Shown here: piece by piece, positions 17,169-27,224 of the stretch
Position numbering within the stretch: the first letter of the stretch is position 1
Layout of the letters: the number at the start of each line of letters is the position of its first letter
Made by a program: the position numbers and the translations under genes
Origin: Proteobacteria bacterium UBA2363
Lineage (GTDB): Bacteria; Pseudomonadota; Gammaproteobacteria; Xanthomonadales; UBA2363
Assembly: GCA_002344355.1 (NCBI GenBank)
Contig: DDTN01000017.1
Location: 62,657-126,656 of the forward strand
DNA length: 64,000 nt
Direction: 5' to 3'
Notes under the pieces: model-generated
Seen by the model: only the letters and a program-made list of their open reading frames with translations
Told to the model about the DNA's origin: nothing
The model's database searches: none

Positions 17169-17894
17169 TCAGGGCAGCGTCAGGCTGCGCAGTCGCGTCT
17201 CGGTGCTGTCGCCGTCCTCGATCTGGACCATGCGCACCATCAGGAAGCCGCGCTGCGGATCGTGCCAGCTCACCGTGCTGCGGTCGTCGTCGTCGGCGTC
17301 GCGGACCCGCTCGACCCGCCGTGCCCGCACCGTCCCGGAAGGCGTCTCGACGGCCTCCTCGCCGGCGACCCGGAAGCGCCACCTGCGCAGGCCGTCCGGA
17401 TAGGCGACGTCCAGCTCGAAGTCCTCGCGCCCGGCGACCAGGTGGGCGACCAGGGCGACGCCGCTGCCGTAGCGGTCGCTGGCGCCTTCGGCCAGCGCGT
17501 GCTCGTGCTCGCCCTTGCGGTCGCGCAGGCGGTAGCGCAGGGCCTGCCAGTCGTACCGGACGCTGACCTCGCGGTTGCCGAAGGTGGCGCGCTGGGTGAA
17601 CCGGGAATCGAGCGGCCGCGGCAGCCCCTCGTGCCAGCGGAAGCGCATGTCCTGGTCGATGCGCAGACCGACCAGGGAGGCCATGCCGCGGTCGCCGGTG
17701 GTGTCGGCGCGCCAGCGCCAGGTGCCGTCGCCGAGGTCGGACAGCTCGATCCGGCTGGAGCCGAGGCTGCGCCCATTGCGCAGGACCTCGTACTCGGCCT
17801 TGAACGGCGTGACCGGAACCTCAGCCAGCGCCGGCGCCGGGAGCTGCGCGAGCACCGGGAGCGCGCAGGCGAGCAGCCGTGGGATCAGCGTCAT
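17169..17894 (-). CDS. Exported DUF3108 domain protein
   Basis: This 241-residue protein has a signal peptide (hydrophobic run ending PALAE) followed by a single DUF3108-type beta-rich domain. Recognisable parts are the opening PFKAEYEVLRNGRSLGSSRIEL, the MRFRWHEGLP segment, RYDW, and the C-terminal WHDPQRGFLMVRMVQIEDG. The function of the family is unknown; members are periplasmic. The gene lies directly downstream of purN and its start codon falls inside purN, giving a 74-base overlap. The signal peptide requires that start, so the overlap is probably genuine. The same order, purN then DUF3108, is known in related genomes. Confidence 0.88.
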   Translation of the reverse strand: MTLIPRLLACALPVLAQLPAPALAEVPVTPFKAEYEVLRNGRSLGSSRIELSDLGDGTWRWRADTTGDRGMASLVGLRIDQDMRFRWHEGLPRPLDSRFTQRATFGNREVSVRYDWQALRYRLRDRKGEHEHALAEGASDRYGSGVALVAHLVAGREDFELDVAYPDGLRRWRFRVAGEEAVETPSGTVRARRVERVRDADDDDRSTVSWHDPQRGFLMVRMVQIEDGDSTETRLRSLTLP

Positions 17895-18546
17895 CGCTGG
17901 ACGTCTCCAGAACCAGGGGGACGGCCAGTGTCGTGCCGTCAAACTGAATCCCTGCTGGCGCCGCATGGAGGCGGCCGCAGGCGAACAGGCCGACCACGGC
18001 CACCAGCAGGGCATGCTCGAGCGGCAGCAGCCGGGCCGCCAGGCGCTCGGGGGTGTCGTCGGCACGCACCGGCATGCGGACCTGCGCGAGCACCGGGCCG
18101 GCATCCAGGTCGGCGGTCACCAGGTGGACGCTGGCGCCGTGCTCGGCGTCGCCCGCCGCCAGCACCCGGGCATGGGTGTCGAGTCCCGGGTACCTGGGCA
18201 GCAGGGAAGGGTGGATGTTGATCATCGGCCAGGGCATCGCGGCGACCACGTCGCCGTCGAGGATGCGCATGAAGCCGGCTAGCACGACCAGGTCGGGCGC
18301 GGCGGCGGCGACCCGCTCGAACAGCGCGCGGTCGAACGCGGCGCGGTCGCGATGGTCCCGGGGCCGCAGCGCCGCCACGGGAATCCCGGCGGCGCGCGCG
18401 ACATCCAGCGCCTGGCAGGCGGGACGGTCGCTGGCCACCAGCACCGTCTCGATCGGCAGCCGTCCTGCCGCCTGCGCGGCCAGCAGGGCGGCCAGGTTGC
18501 TGCCGCGGCCGGAGGCCAGCACGGCGAGCCGCAGCGGCGCGGGCAT
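17821..18546 (-). CDS. purN: Phosphoribosylglycinamide formyltransferase
   Basis: This 241-residue enzyme transfers a formyl group from 10-formyl-THF to GAR in purine synthesis. Family signatures are the N-terminal LAVLASGRGSNLAAL, VLAGFMRIL, INIHPSLLPRYPGL with the catalytic His, and VTADLDAGPVLAQ with the catalytic Asp. The protein is about 20 residues longer than most PurN; the extra part is an Ala/Pro-rich C-terminal tail that coincides with the overlap with the DUF3108 start. It follows purM with 14 bases between them, so both are in one minus-strand transcription unit. Confidence 0.95.
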   Translation of the reverse strand: MPAPLRLAVLASGRGSNLAALLAAQAAGRLPIETVLVASDRPACQALDVARAAGIPVAALRPRDHRDRAAFDRALFERVAAAAPDLVVLAGFMRILDGDVVAAMPWPMINIHPSLLPRYPGLDTHARVLAAGDAEHGASVHLVTADLDAGPVLAQVRMPVRADDTPERLAARLLPLEHALLVAVVGLFACGRLHAAPAGIQFDGTTLAVPLVLETSSDDADPTAARLRAPGARAAPGAGAG

Positions 18547-18560
18547 GCGCGGCCGCGGGC

Positions 18561-19607
<1,047 letters not shown>

Positions 19608-19807
19608 CGCGGTTCGGGGTCCGGGCGGGGCGGAAAGGGGGCCGGCAACCGGCCTGGAAGGCGGGCGGTGCGCGACCGCCGTCGGGCGGCGCACGGGGCC
19701 CGCCGCAGCCTGCGGATGATAGCGAACGGGTCGACTTCGCGGGCCGGGCGATGGACTGCGCCGGCCGGGTTCCGGATACTCCGCGCTTTCCGACAGCGAT
19801 CCATCCG

Positions 19808-20896
19808 ATGCCATCCACCCTGTCCTGGTGCCGCGGCGCACTCGTCGCCCTGTTCCTGTGCGCCCTCGCGCATCCGGCCGCCGGCCAGGTGCCGGAAGGC
19901 ATCCAGGGCAGCGCCGTGGTCGCCGATCGCGGCGCCGCGGCGCGCCCGGAGGGCCTGGCGCGCGCCCTGGCCGATGCCCTGCAGCGGCTGACCCCGGACC
20001 CCGAGCGCATCGCCGAGCTCGACCTGGCGCCGCTGCTCGCCGACGAGATGGTGCTGCAGCGCTACAGCTACGAGCAGGTCAGCCGGCCGACCGCCAGCGG
20101 CATCCCCTCGATCCGGCTGCTGCTGCACGGGTGGTTCGACGCGGTCGCCCTGCGCGGCTTCCTGGTCCGTGCCGGCCTGCCGGTGTGGCGCGGCGGCGGC
20201 GTCCGTGCGGTGCTCTGGCTGGTCCTGGACGACGAGGCCGGCCGCCGGCTGCTGGACACCGCTCGCGATCCGCTGGCCGCTGAGCTGCTGGCCCGGCTGG
20301 CCGCCCGCGGCGTCCAGGCGGCCGGACCGCTGGGCGATCTCGAGGATCTGCGGCTGGTCGACGCGGTCGCCGGCGACGGCCTTGCCGAGGCCCTGGCGGC
20401 GGCGGGCGGGCGCTATCCCGGCGGCCCCGTCGTGCTCGCCTGGATCCGTCCGGATGCCGAGGGCGCCGCCGTCGACTGGCATGTCGCATCGGACGCCGGT
20501 GTCGAACGCTTCGCCAGCGGCGGGCCGGGCGCAGCGATCGCCCTGGCCGATGGCGCGCCCCGGCTGGTCGGCGTGCTGGCAGGCAGCCATGCGGTGCGGG
20601 CGGCCCAGGTCCTGGCCGCCGCCCGCGAGGTCGAGCGCGGCCCCGGCGACTACCTGGTGTGGATCGAGGGCCTGGAACGTGCCGGCGCCTGGGCGGCGGC
20701 CAGCGCGCTGCTGTCCGCGCAGTCGATGGTCGCCGGCCTGGTACCCGAGGTGGCGGCGGCCGAGCGGGCGCGGGTGCGGCTGACCTTGACCGCGCCGCTG
20801 GGCGACCTGCTGTCCCTGCTGGCTGCCGACGGACGCCTGCAGGCGGTCGACGGCCCTGCCGCGGATGCCGATCTGCGCTTGCGCTGGCAGGATTGA
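19808..20896 (+). CDS. Exported DUF2066 domain protein
   Basis: This 362-residue protein starts with a signal peptide (hydrophobic run ending AAGQ) and continues with a DUF2066-type domain: an N-terminal block with LARALADALQRLTPD, the YSYEQVSRPTASGIPSIRLLLHGWFD segment, and a repeated, divergent C-terminal half. No function is established for the family. It is divergent from purM and lies upstream of the phosphatidyltransferase/permease/hda unit, a setting seen in Pseudomonas and Xanthomonas. ATG 19808 was chosen because it directly precedes the signal peptide; GATACT at 19778-19783 may serve as its -10 element. Confidence 0.83.
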   Translation: MPSTLSWCRGALVALFLCALAHPAAGQVPEGIQGSAVVADRGAAARPEGLARALADALQRLTPDPERIAELDLAPLLADEMVLQRYSYEQVSRPTASGIPSIRLLLHGWFDAVALRGFLVRAGLPVWRGGGVRAVLWLVLDDEAGRRLLDTARDPLAAELLARLAARGVQAAGPLGDLEDLRLVDAVAGDGLAEALAAAGGRYPGGPVVLAWIRPDAEGAAVDWHVASDAGVERFASGGPGAAIALADGAPRLVGVLAGSHAVRAAQVLAAAREVERGPGDYLVWIEGLERAGAWAAASALLSAQSMVAGLVPEVAAAERARVRLTLTAPLGDLLSLLAADGRLQAVDGPAADADLRLRWQD

Positions 20897-21022
20897 CGGT
20901 CTGTGCGAGAATCCTGCCGACCATCGGGGCGGTCCTGAGGCAGGGTCTGCCGGTGCAGGGTGGCCCGGTGGCATCGGCCAGGCACGGGCCGCCTCCACGA
21001 GAATTCCCCTGAGCCCGGTCCC

Positions 21023-21586
21023 ATGCTGCGCCACCTGCCCAACCTGATCACCCTGGCGCGCATGGTCCTGTGCCTGCCGTTGGGCTGGGCGATCCTGGAG
21101 GCCCAGCCGGTGCGGGCGCTGTGGCTGGCCGCCGCGATCGGCCTGAGCGACGTCCTGGACGGCCTGCTCGCGCGCCGCTTCGGCTGGCAGAGCCGGCTCG
21201 GCGGCCTGCTCGATCCGCTGGCCGACAAGCTGTTCCTGGTGTCCGCCCTGGTCGCGCTCGCCGTGGCCGGGGTGGCGCCGGCCTGGTTCGTGGTGCTGGC
21301 GCTGCTGCGCGATGTGGTGATCGTCGCCGGCGCCGTCGCCTACCACAACCTGGTCGAGCCGGTGCAGCCGGAGCCGCGCCTGCTGGGCAAGCTCAACACC
21401 CTGGGCGAGGTGGTGCTGGTGCTGGTGCTGCTGGCCGCGATGGCCGGCTTGCCGCTGCCGTCGCTGGCGGCGCAGGCCCTCCTGGCGGCGGTGACCGCGC
21501 TCATCCTCGCCAGCGGCGGCGACTACGTGTGGACCTGGAGCCGCCGGGCAGCGTCTGTCTGGCAACGACGGAGGCAGCGGCGATGA
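21023..21586 (+). CDS. CDP-alcohol phosphatidyltransferase family membrane protein
   Basis: This 187-residue integral membrane protein carries the complete family motif D-x2-D-G-x2-A-R-x8-G-x3-D-x3-D in DVLDGLLARRFGWQSRLGGLLDPLADK. It transfers a phosphatidyl group from a CDP-diacylglycerol-type donor to an alcohol. About five membrane segments are visible. It may be a PgsA-like phosphatidylglycerophosphate synthase, but the small size and genomic context do not decide the acceptor alcohol, so I give no symbol. ATG 21023 is chosen because it begins the MLRHLPNLITLARM segment typical of the family. The stop overlaps the start of the PerM-type permease as ATGA, so translation is probably coupled. 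Confidence 0.88.
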   Translation: MLRHLPNLITLARMVLCLPLGWAILEAQPVRALWLAAAIGLSDVLDGLLARRFGWQSRLGGLLDPLADKLFLVSALVALAVAGVAPAWFVVLALLRDVVIVAGAVAYHNLVEPVQPEPRLLGKLNTLGEVVLVLVLLAAMAGLPLPSLAAQALLAAVTALILASGGDYVWTWSRRAASVWQRRRQRR

Positions 21587-22713
21587 GTGCGGTGACCTGG
21601 TTCTGGCTGGTGATGGCGCTGGTCGCCGGCCTGCTGCTCTGGCTGCTCGGTCCGGTGCTGACGCCGTTCCTGGCAGGCGCGCTGCTCGCCTACCTGGGCG
21701 ATCCCCTGGTCGACCGCCTGGAGCGGCTCGGGCGCGGTCGCTGGCGGCTCGGGCGCGCCGGGGCGGTGGCGCTGCTGTTCGTGCTCCTGACGATCGCGCT
21801 GGCACTGGCGCTGCTGCTGCTGGTGCCGATGCTGGAACGCCAGGTCGTGCGCCTGCTGGAGTCGTTGCCCGGCTGGCTGGCCTGGCTGCAGGAGACCGCG
21901 CTGCCCTGGCTGGGCGCCCGCCTGGGCATCGAACTCGACGGCTCGGACCTGCCCGACCTGGCGGCGCTGGCCAAGGAGAACTGGCAGGGCGCCGGCGGCG
22001 TCGCCGCCGGCATGGCCTCCGGCCTGACCCGCTCGGGCATGGCGGTGATCTCGTTCCTGATCAACCTGGTGCTGATCCCGGTGGTCGCGTTCTACCTGAT
22101 GCGCGACTGGGACCTGGTGGTGGCGCGCGTGCATGCGCTGCTGCCGCGCTCCAGCGCGCCCACCGTGGTGCGGCTGGCGCGGGAGTCGGACCAGGTCCTC
22201 GGCGCCTTCTTCCGCGGCCAGCTGCTGGTGATGCTGTCGCTGGCGGTGATCTACTCGGTCGGCCTCGCCGTGCTCGGCGTCGACCTCGCGCTGCTGATCG
22301 GCATCGTCGCCGGCCTGGTGTCCTTCGTGCCCTACCTGGGCACCTTCGTCGGTGTCGCCATGGCGGTCGCCGCCAGCGTGTTCCAGTTCGGCGAACTCTG
22401 GCACCTGGTGGCCGTGCTGGCGGTGTTCGGCGCCGGCCAGCTGCTCGAGGGCATGGTCCTGCAACCCTGGCTGATCGGCGACCGCATCGGCCTGCACCCG
22501 GTGGCGGTGATCTTCGCGGTGATGGCCGGTGGCCAGCTGTTCGGGTTCACCGGGGTGCTGCTGGCGTTGCCGGTGGCGGCGGTGCTGATGGTGCTCCTGC
22601 GCTACGCCCTGGAGCGCTATCGCGCCAGCGCCGCCTACCGCCAGGAGGACGCGCCCAGGGTCATCCTCGGCCCGGCGGCCGGCGGCCCGGGCGAGCCGCC
22701 GGCATCGGCGTGA
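21583..22713 (+). CDS. AI-2E family / PerM-type transporter
   Basis: This 376-residue membrane protein has about eight hydrophobic segments in the pattern of the AI-2E exporter/PerM family: two N-terminal segments, an amphipathic middle region (LPGWLAWLQETALPWLGARL), the VIPVVAFYLMRDW-like segment around LINLVLIPVVAFYLMRDWD, and the C-terminal SFVPYLGTFVG and QLLEGMVLQPWLIGDRIGLHPVAVI block, which is highly conserved. The transported substrate is unknown; PerM next to hda is a familiar gammaproteobacterial order. It overlaps the upstream gene by four bases (ATGA) and the downstream hda by four bases (GTGA), forming a translationally coupled trio. Confidence 0.92.
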   Translation: MSAVTWFWLVMALVAGLLLWLLGPVLTPFLAGALLAYLGDPLVDRLERLGRGRWRLGRAGAVALLFVLLTIALALALLLLVPMLERQVVRLLESLPGWLAWLQETALPWLGARLGIELDGSDLPDLAALAKENWQGAGGVAAGMASGLTRSGMAVISFLINLVLIPVVAFYLMRDWDLVVARVHALLPRSSAPTVVRLARESDQVLGAFFRGQLLVMLSLAVIYSVGLAVLGVDLALLIGIVAGLVSFVPYLGTFVGVAMAVAASVFQFGELWHLVAVLAVFGAGQLLEGMVLQPWLIGDRIGLHPVAVIFAVMAGGQLFGFTGVLLALPVAAVLMVLLRYALERYRASAAYRQEDAPRVILGPAAGGPGEPPASA

Positions 22714-23420
22714 GCAGGCAGCTGCCGCTGGCCTGGCCGGCGCCGCCTTTCGCCCGGCTCGACCAGTTCGACGCCACCGGCAACGAGACGCTGCCGCCGC
22801 TGCTGCAGGACCTGCTGTCGGCCCCCCGGGGCGCCGTTCCGATCCTCCTGACCGGCCCCGCCGGTGCCGGCAAGACGCACCTGCTGGCCGGCTGCGGCGA
22901 GACCGGGCGCGCGCGGGGACTGGCCTGCGCCTATGTCGCGCTGTCGCGCTGGGCGAGCTTCGATGGCGACGCCCTCGACGCGCTGTCGGGGCACGACCTG
23001 CTGCTGGTCGACGAGGTCGAGCGCACGGCCGGCATCCGGGCCCAGGAGCTGGCGCTGTTCGACCTGTACAACCGCCTGCGCGACCGCGGCGGCCGCCTGC
23101 TGATGGCATCCCGGGATCCGCCGTCGCGCCTGCCGCTGGTCCTGCCCGACCTGCGTTCCCGGCTGGAAGCGGCGAGCCTGGTGCCGGTGCAGCCGCTGCC
23201 GGAGCCGGCACGCCGGCGCCTGATCGCCGGGCGGGCCCGGGAGCGCGGCTTCGAACTCGACGATGCCGTGCTGGACTTCGTGTTCCGCCACCACCGGCGG
23301 GACCTGCCGGCGCTGCTGGCCCTGGTCGACCGCCTGGACCGCGAGAGCCTGGTGCGCCAGCGCCGGGTGACCGTGCCGCTGGTGCGCGCCGTGCTCGCCG
23401 ACGCCGGCCTGGCCTCCTGA
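22710..23420 (+). CDS. hda: DnaA regulatory inactivator Hda
   Basis: This 236-residue AAA+ protein is related to DnaA domain III. With the sliding clamp it promotes ATP hydrolysis on DnaA and so prevents re-initiation. Visible motifs are an N-terminal QLPLAW clamp-binding-like segment (Q-L-x-L), the DQFDATGNE opening, Walker A GPAGAGKTHLLAG, Walker B DLLLVDEVERT, and sensor-2 region LPALLALVDRLDRESLVRQRRVT. There is no domain IV (DNA binding), as expected for Hda. The start is GTG 22710, overlapping the permease stop as GTGA; the clamp-binding motif starts four residues in, which supports it. The next gene begins 13 bases downstream. Confidence 0.94.
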   Translation: MSRQLPLAWPAPPFARLDQFDATGNETLPPLLQDLLSAPRGAVPILLTGPAGAGKTHLLAGCGETGRARGLACAYVALSRWASFDGDALDALSGHDLLLVDEVERTAGIRAQELALFDLYNRLRDRGGRLLMASRDPPSRLPLVLPDLRSRLEAASLVPVQPLPEPARRRLIAGRARERGFELDDAVLDFVFRHHRRDLPALLALVDRLDRESLVRQRRVTVPLVRAVLADAGLAS

Positions 23421-23433
23421 GCCCGGCCAGGGC

Positions 23434-26400
23434 ATGGCCACCCCGCTGATCGTCGCCGCCGCCGCGGTCTGGCTGGGACTGCTGTTCCTGGTCGCCATCG
23501 CCGGCGAGCGCATGGCCCGTCGCGGCTGGCAGCCCGGTCCGTGGACCTACGCGATGGCCCTGGGCGTGTATTGCACCTCCTGGACCTTCTACGGCACGGT
23601 GACCCAGGCGCTGCGCTCGGGCTGGTGGCTGCCGCCGACCTTCGTGGGCACGATCGTGCTGCTGGTGTTCGGCTGGCGCTTCCTGACCCGCCTGGTAAGG
23701 CAGGCGCATGCGCAGAACAGCACCACGCTGGCGGATTTCGTCGCCGCCCGCCTGGGCACCAGCCAGGCGCTGGCGGCGACCATCACCGGCGTCGTGCTGC
23801 TCGGCACGCTGCCCTACCTGGCCCTGCAGCTGAAGGCGGTGTCGACCAGCTTCGACCTGCTCGCCGGACCCGGCAGCGCGCTGGCGGACAGCGCGCTCTG
23901 GGTGGCCCTGGCGATGGCGGTGTTCACGATCGCCTTCGGCACCCGGCGCGCCGCCGCCAGCGACCGCCATCCGGGCCTGCTGCTGGCGATCGCCTTCGAA
24001 TCGCTGTTCAAGCTGGCGGTGCTGCTGGCCATCGGCGCCTTCGTCGTTTCCGGTCCGGGCGGCGGGCCGGTGGCGCTCGCGCAGGCGGCCTCCGCCCTGC
24101 CGCCGGCGCAGGGCGGCGGCGACGGATTCCTGGCGCTGGCGGTGCTCGGGGCGCTCGCCATGTTCACCCTGCCGCATCAGTTCCACGTCGGCGTCATCGA
24201 GTGCGCCGACGCCGACCACGTGCGCGGCGCGCGCTGGCGCTTCCCGCTGTTCCTGGCGCTGATCGCGCTGCCGGTGCTGCCGCTGGCCTGGGCCGGCGCC
24301 CTGGTGCTGGGCGACCGGGTCGGATCGGACCTCTACGTGCTGGCCCTGCCCATCCATGCCGGGCAACCGCTGCTGGCCCTGCTTGCGTTCCTGGGCGGTC
24401 TCAGCGCGGCGACCGCCATGGTCGTGGTGGCGACCCTGGCGCTCAGCCTGATGCTCGGCAACCACTGGCTGACCCCCCTGGTAGGCCGCGGCTGGGCGCG
24501 CGCCGGTGCCGGCGACCTGCGCCGGCGGGTGTTGGTGATGCGGCGGTTCGGCGTGATCGTGGTGCTGCTGCTGGCCTGGGCCTATTCCCGGGTGCTGGCC
24601 GCCAGCGACGCCCTCGCCGACATCGGCGCGCAGTCGTTCTCGGCGCTCGGCCAGCTGGCGCCAGCGGTGCTGCTCGCCCTGTACCGGCCGGCGACCCCGG
24701 CCCCGGCGGTGCTGCTCGGGCTGCTCGCCGGCGTCGGCGTCTGGGCCTACGTCCTGCTGCTGCCGCAGCTGGTGCTTGCGGCCGGGTTCGGCCAGGGCTG
24801 GCTCGGCAGCGGCCCGCTGGGGCTGTCCTGGCTTGCGCCGGACAACCTGCTGGGACTGGGTGCCCTGGAGCCGCTCAGCCGCGCCACCCTGGTCGGCTTC
24901 GCGGCGAACCTGGGCCTGGTCGCCCTGCTCGGTGCCCGCGGCGTCGCGCCGGAGCGGCCGCGCGGCGGCGTGCCGGCGGCCGACCTGCGACGGCTGGCGG
25001 CGCGTTTCCTGGATTCCCGCAACCTGGCCGCGGCCCTGCCTGACACTGACGGCCTGCACGGCGATGCCGACCAGGCGGTGGTCCAGAAGGTGGAGCTGGC
25101 CCTGGCCGGCGTCATCGGCGCCGCCTCCGCGCGATTGCTCCTGGACACCCTGCGCCGGCGCGGTCCGGAGGAACTGGAGTCGGTCGCCGAGCTGGTCGGG
25201 GAGACCTCCCAGGCGCTGCGCTTCAACCAGCAGGTGCTGGAGGCCGCGCTGGAGAACATGAGCCAGGGCATCAGCGTGGTCGACCGGGAACTACGCCTGG
25301 TGGCCTGGAACCGCCGCTATGCCGACCTGTTCCGCTATCCGCCCGGACTGCTCGAGGTCGGCACGCCGGTGCGCCGGCTGCTGCGCCACAACCTCGCCGC
25401 CGGCCTCGCCGGCCAGGGCGACGCCGACGCCCTGCTCGAGCGTCGCCTCCGGCACATGCGGGCCGGCACGCCGTACGTGACGGAGCGGAACTTCCCCGGT
25501 GGCGCGGTGGTGGAGATTCGCGGCAACCCGATGCCGGGCGGCGGGTTCGTGGCGACCTTCACCGACGTCAGTGCGTTCCGGCGCACCGAGGCGCAGCTCA
25601 AGCACGTCGCCTCGACCCTGGAGCAGCGCGTCGCCGAGCGCACCGCCGAGTCCGAGCGCGCGCGCGCGCAGGCGGAGCGGGCGAGCCGGGACAAGACCCG
25701 CTTCCTGGCCGCGGTCAGCCACGACCTCGCGCAGCCGCTCAATGCCGCGCGCCTGTTCAGCCACGGTCTGGCCCAGAAGGTCGCCGGCGGGCCGCTGGCG
25801 GCGACGGTCGACAACATCGGTGCCGCCCTGGCCGCCGCGGAGGACCTCCTCGGCGGCCTGCTCGACATCTCGCGCCTGGAGTCCGGCCGGATCGAGCCGG
25901 CCCTGCAGCCGGTCGATCTCGGCCTGCTGCTGGCCCACCTGGGCAACGAGTTCGGGGTCCTGGCGCAGGCGCGCGGCCTGGCGCTGAACGCGGTGCCGAC
26001 CACGGCCTGGGTGCGCAGCGACCCGCGAATGCTGCGCCGGGTCCTGCAGAACTTCCTCGCCAACGCGGTGCGCTACACGCGCGCGGGTCGCATCGTGCTG
26101 GGCTGCCGGCGCGCCGGCGGGCACCTGCGGATCGAGGTCTGGGACAGCGGGCCGGGCATCGCCGAGGCCCACCATGAGGCGGTGTTCGAGGCGTTCCGGC
26201 GCCTGGATCGCGACGGCCAGGGCCTGGGCCTGGGACTGGCGATCGCCCAGGGCATGGCGCAGCTGCTGGGCCACCCGCTGGCACTGCGCTCCTGGCCGGG
26301 CCGGGGCAGCGTGTTCTCGGTCGTGGTGCCCAGGGTCGCGGCGCGGCCGCGGCCGGCGCTGCCGGTGCCGGCGGCGGTGCCGGCGGCGGGCGGCCGGGTC

Positions 26401-26748
26401 CTGGTGGTGGACAACGATCCCGCGGTGCTGGCCGCGATGACGGCGCTGCTCGGCGACTGGGGCTACCAGGTGCAGTCGGCCGCCGATGCCGACACGGCCC
26501 TGGCCCTGGCGCGCGCCCGGATGCCGGACGCCCTGGTGCTCGACTACCACCTCGACGGCGACGAGACCGGCCTGCTGCTGCGGGCGAGGCTGGCGGCCGC
26601 GGGGGGCGAGCGGCCGACCGTGGTGGTCACCGCCGACCACGACCCGGCGACCGCCGCGGCGGTCGCCGCCGCCGGCTGCCACCTCCTGCACAAGCCGGTG
26701 CGACCCCTGGCGCTGCGCTCGCTGCTGGCCCGCATGCTGCCGGCCTGA
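23434..26748 (+). CDS. Transporter-fused hybrid sensor histidine kinase (SLC5/SSS-PAS-HisKA-HATPase-REC, CrbS-like)
   Basis: This 1,104-residue membrane kinase begins with an SSS/SLC5-like transporter region of about 13 segments (residues 1-500; GVYCTSWTFYGTVTQAL near the start). A short linker resembling the STAC region (about 540-590) follows, then a PAS_7-type domain (LENMSQGISVVDRELRLVAWN, about 600-715), a coiled-coil, HisKA with His763 in AVSHDLAQPLN, an HATPase with QNFLANAVRYT, DSGPGIAE and GLGLGLAI, and a C-terminal receiver with Asp1037 in LVLDYHLDG. This architecture is that of CrbS/ErcS'-type kinases, which act with a LuxR-type regulator on acetate or alcohol use. Such a regulator is encoded 480 bases downstream on the other strand. 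Whether the SLC5 part transports or only senses cannot be read from sequence. Confidence 0.92.
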   Translation: MATPLIVAAAAVWLGLLFLVAIAGERMARRGWQPGPWTYAMALGVYCTSWTFYGTVTQALRSGWWLPPTFVGTIVLLVFGWRFLTRLVRQAHAQNSTTLADFVAARLGTSQALAATITGVVLLGTLPYLALQLKAVSTSFDLLAGPGSALADSALWVALAMAVFTIAFGTRRAAASDRHPGLLLAIAFESLFKLAVLLAIGAFVVSGPGGGPVALAQAASALPPAQGGGDGFLALAVLGALAMFTLPHQFHVGVIECADADHVRGARWRFPLFLALIALPVLPLAWAGALVLGDRVGSDLYVLALPIHAGQPLLALLAFLGGLSAATAMVVVATLALSLMLGNHWLTPLVGRGWARAGAGDLRRRVLVMRRFGVIVVLLLAWAYSRVLAASDALADIGAQSFSALGQLAPAVLLALYRPATPAPAVLLGLLAGVGVWAYVLLLPQLVLAAGFGQGWLGSGPLGLSWLAPDNLLGLGALEPLSRATLVGFAANLGLVALLGARGVAPERPRGGVPAADLRRLAARFLDSRNLAAALPDTDGLHGDADQAVVQKVELALAGVIGAASARLLLDTLRRRGPEELESVAELVGETSQALRFNQQVLEAALENMSQGISVVDRELRLVAWNRRYADLFRYPPGLLEVGTPVRRLLRHNLAAGLAGQGDADALLERRLRHMRAGTPYVTERNFPGGAVVEIRGNPMPGGGFVATFTDVSAFRRTEAQLKHVASTLEQRVAERTAESERARAQAERASRDKTRFLAAVSHDLAQPLNAARLFSHGLAQKVAGGPLAATVDNIGAALAAAEDLLGGLLDISRLESGRIEPALQPVDLGLLLAHLGNEFGVLAQARGLALNAVPTTAWVRSDPRMLRRVLQNFLANAVRYTRAGRIVLGCRRAGGHLRIEVWDSGPGIAEAHHEAVFEAFRRLDRDGQGLGLGLAIAQGMAQLLGHPLALRSWPGRGSVFSVVVPRVAARPRPALPVPAAVPAAGGRVLVVDNDPAVLAAMTALLGDWGYQVQSAADADTALALARARMPDALVLDYHLDGDETGLLLRARLAAAGGERPTVVVTADHDPATAAAVAAAGCHLLHKPVRPLALRSLLARMLPA

Positions 26749-26768
26749 CGCTGCCCGGGCGGCCGGGG

Positions 26769-27191
26769 CTACCAGCTTCCGGTGTTGGCCATCGACCGCC
26801 ACGGTTCGATCGGGGCCAGCGGCTCGCCCTTCTGCAGCAGCTCCACGGACACCTTGTCGGGGGATCGCACGAAGGCCATGCGGCCGTCGCGCGGAGGCCG
26901 GTTGATGGTGACCCCGGCGGCGGCCAGCCGGCTGCAGGTGGCGTGGATGTCGTCGACCTCGAAGGCGACATGGCCGAAGTTCCTGGCACTGCCGTAGTCC
27001 TCCGGATCCCAGTTCCAGGTCAACTCGATCTGGCCGCGTCCGGCGTCGCCCGGCGCCGCCAGGAACACCAGCGTGAAGCGTCCTTGCGGATGCTCGCTGC
27101 GGCGGACCTCCTGCAGGCCTAGCAGGTCGCACCAGAAGCGCAGGCTCTCATCGAGGTCCCTGACGCGGAGCATGGTGTGCAGGTAACGCAT
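26769..27191 (-). CDS. gloA: Lactoylglutathione lyase (glyoxalase I)
   Basis: This 140-residue metalloenzyme of the vicinal oxygen chelate fold converts the methylglyoxal-glutathione hemithioacetal to S-lactoylglutathione. Characteristic stretches are MRYLHTMLRVRDLDESLRFW with the first metal His, the QIELTWNWD strand with Glu, GHVAFEVDDIHATC with the second metal His, and a late Glu in KVSVELLQKGE. Length fits GloA. The ATG at 27191 is preferred to the upstream start because it yields the standard N-terminus. It lies 33 bases after the response regulator on the same strand and may be cotranscribed with it; gloB lies 26 kb away in this window. Confidence 0.94.
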   Translation of the reverse strand: MRYLHTMLRVRDLDESLRFWCDLLGLQEVRRSEHPQGRFTLVFLAAPGDAGRGQIELTWNWDPEDYGSARNFGHVAFEVDDIHATCSRLAAAGVTINRPPRDGRMAFVRSPDKVSVELLQKGEPLAPIEPWRSMANTGSW

Positions 27192-27224
27192 GGCGATGTC
27201 CTTGAATCCGTGCCGGCCGGGCAC

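Noticed and set aside
21523..25059. 1,178-residue minus-strand ORF
   Set aside because: It is antisense to the permease, hda and the kinase, is made of His/Arg/Gln/Gly-rich filler without domains, and arises from the lack of AT-rich stop codons.
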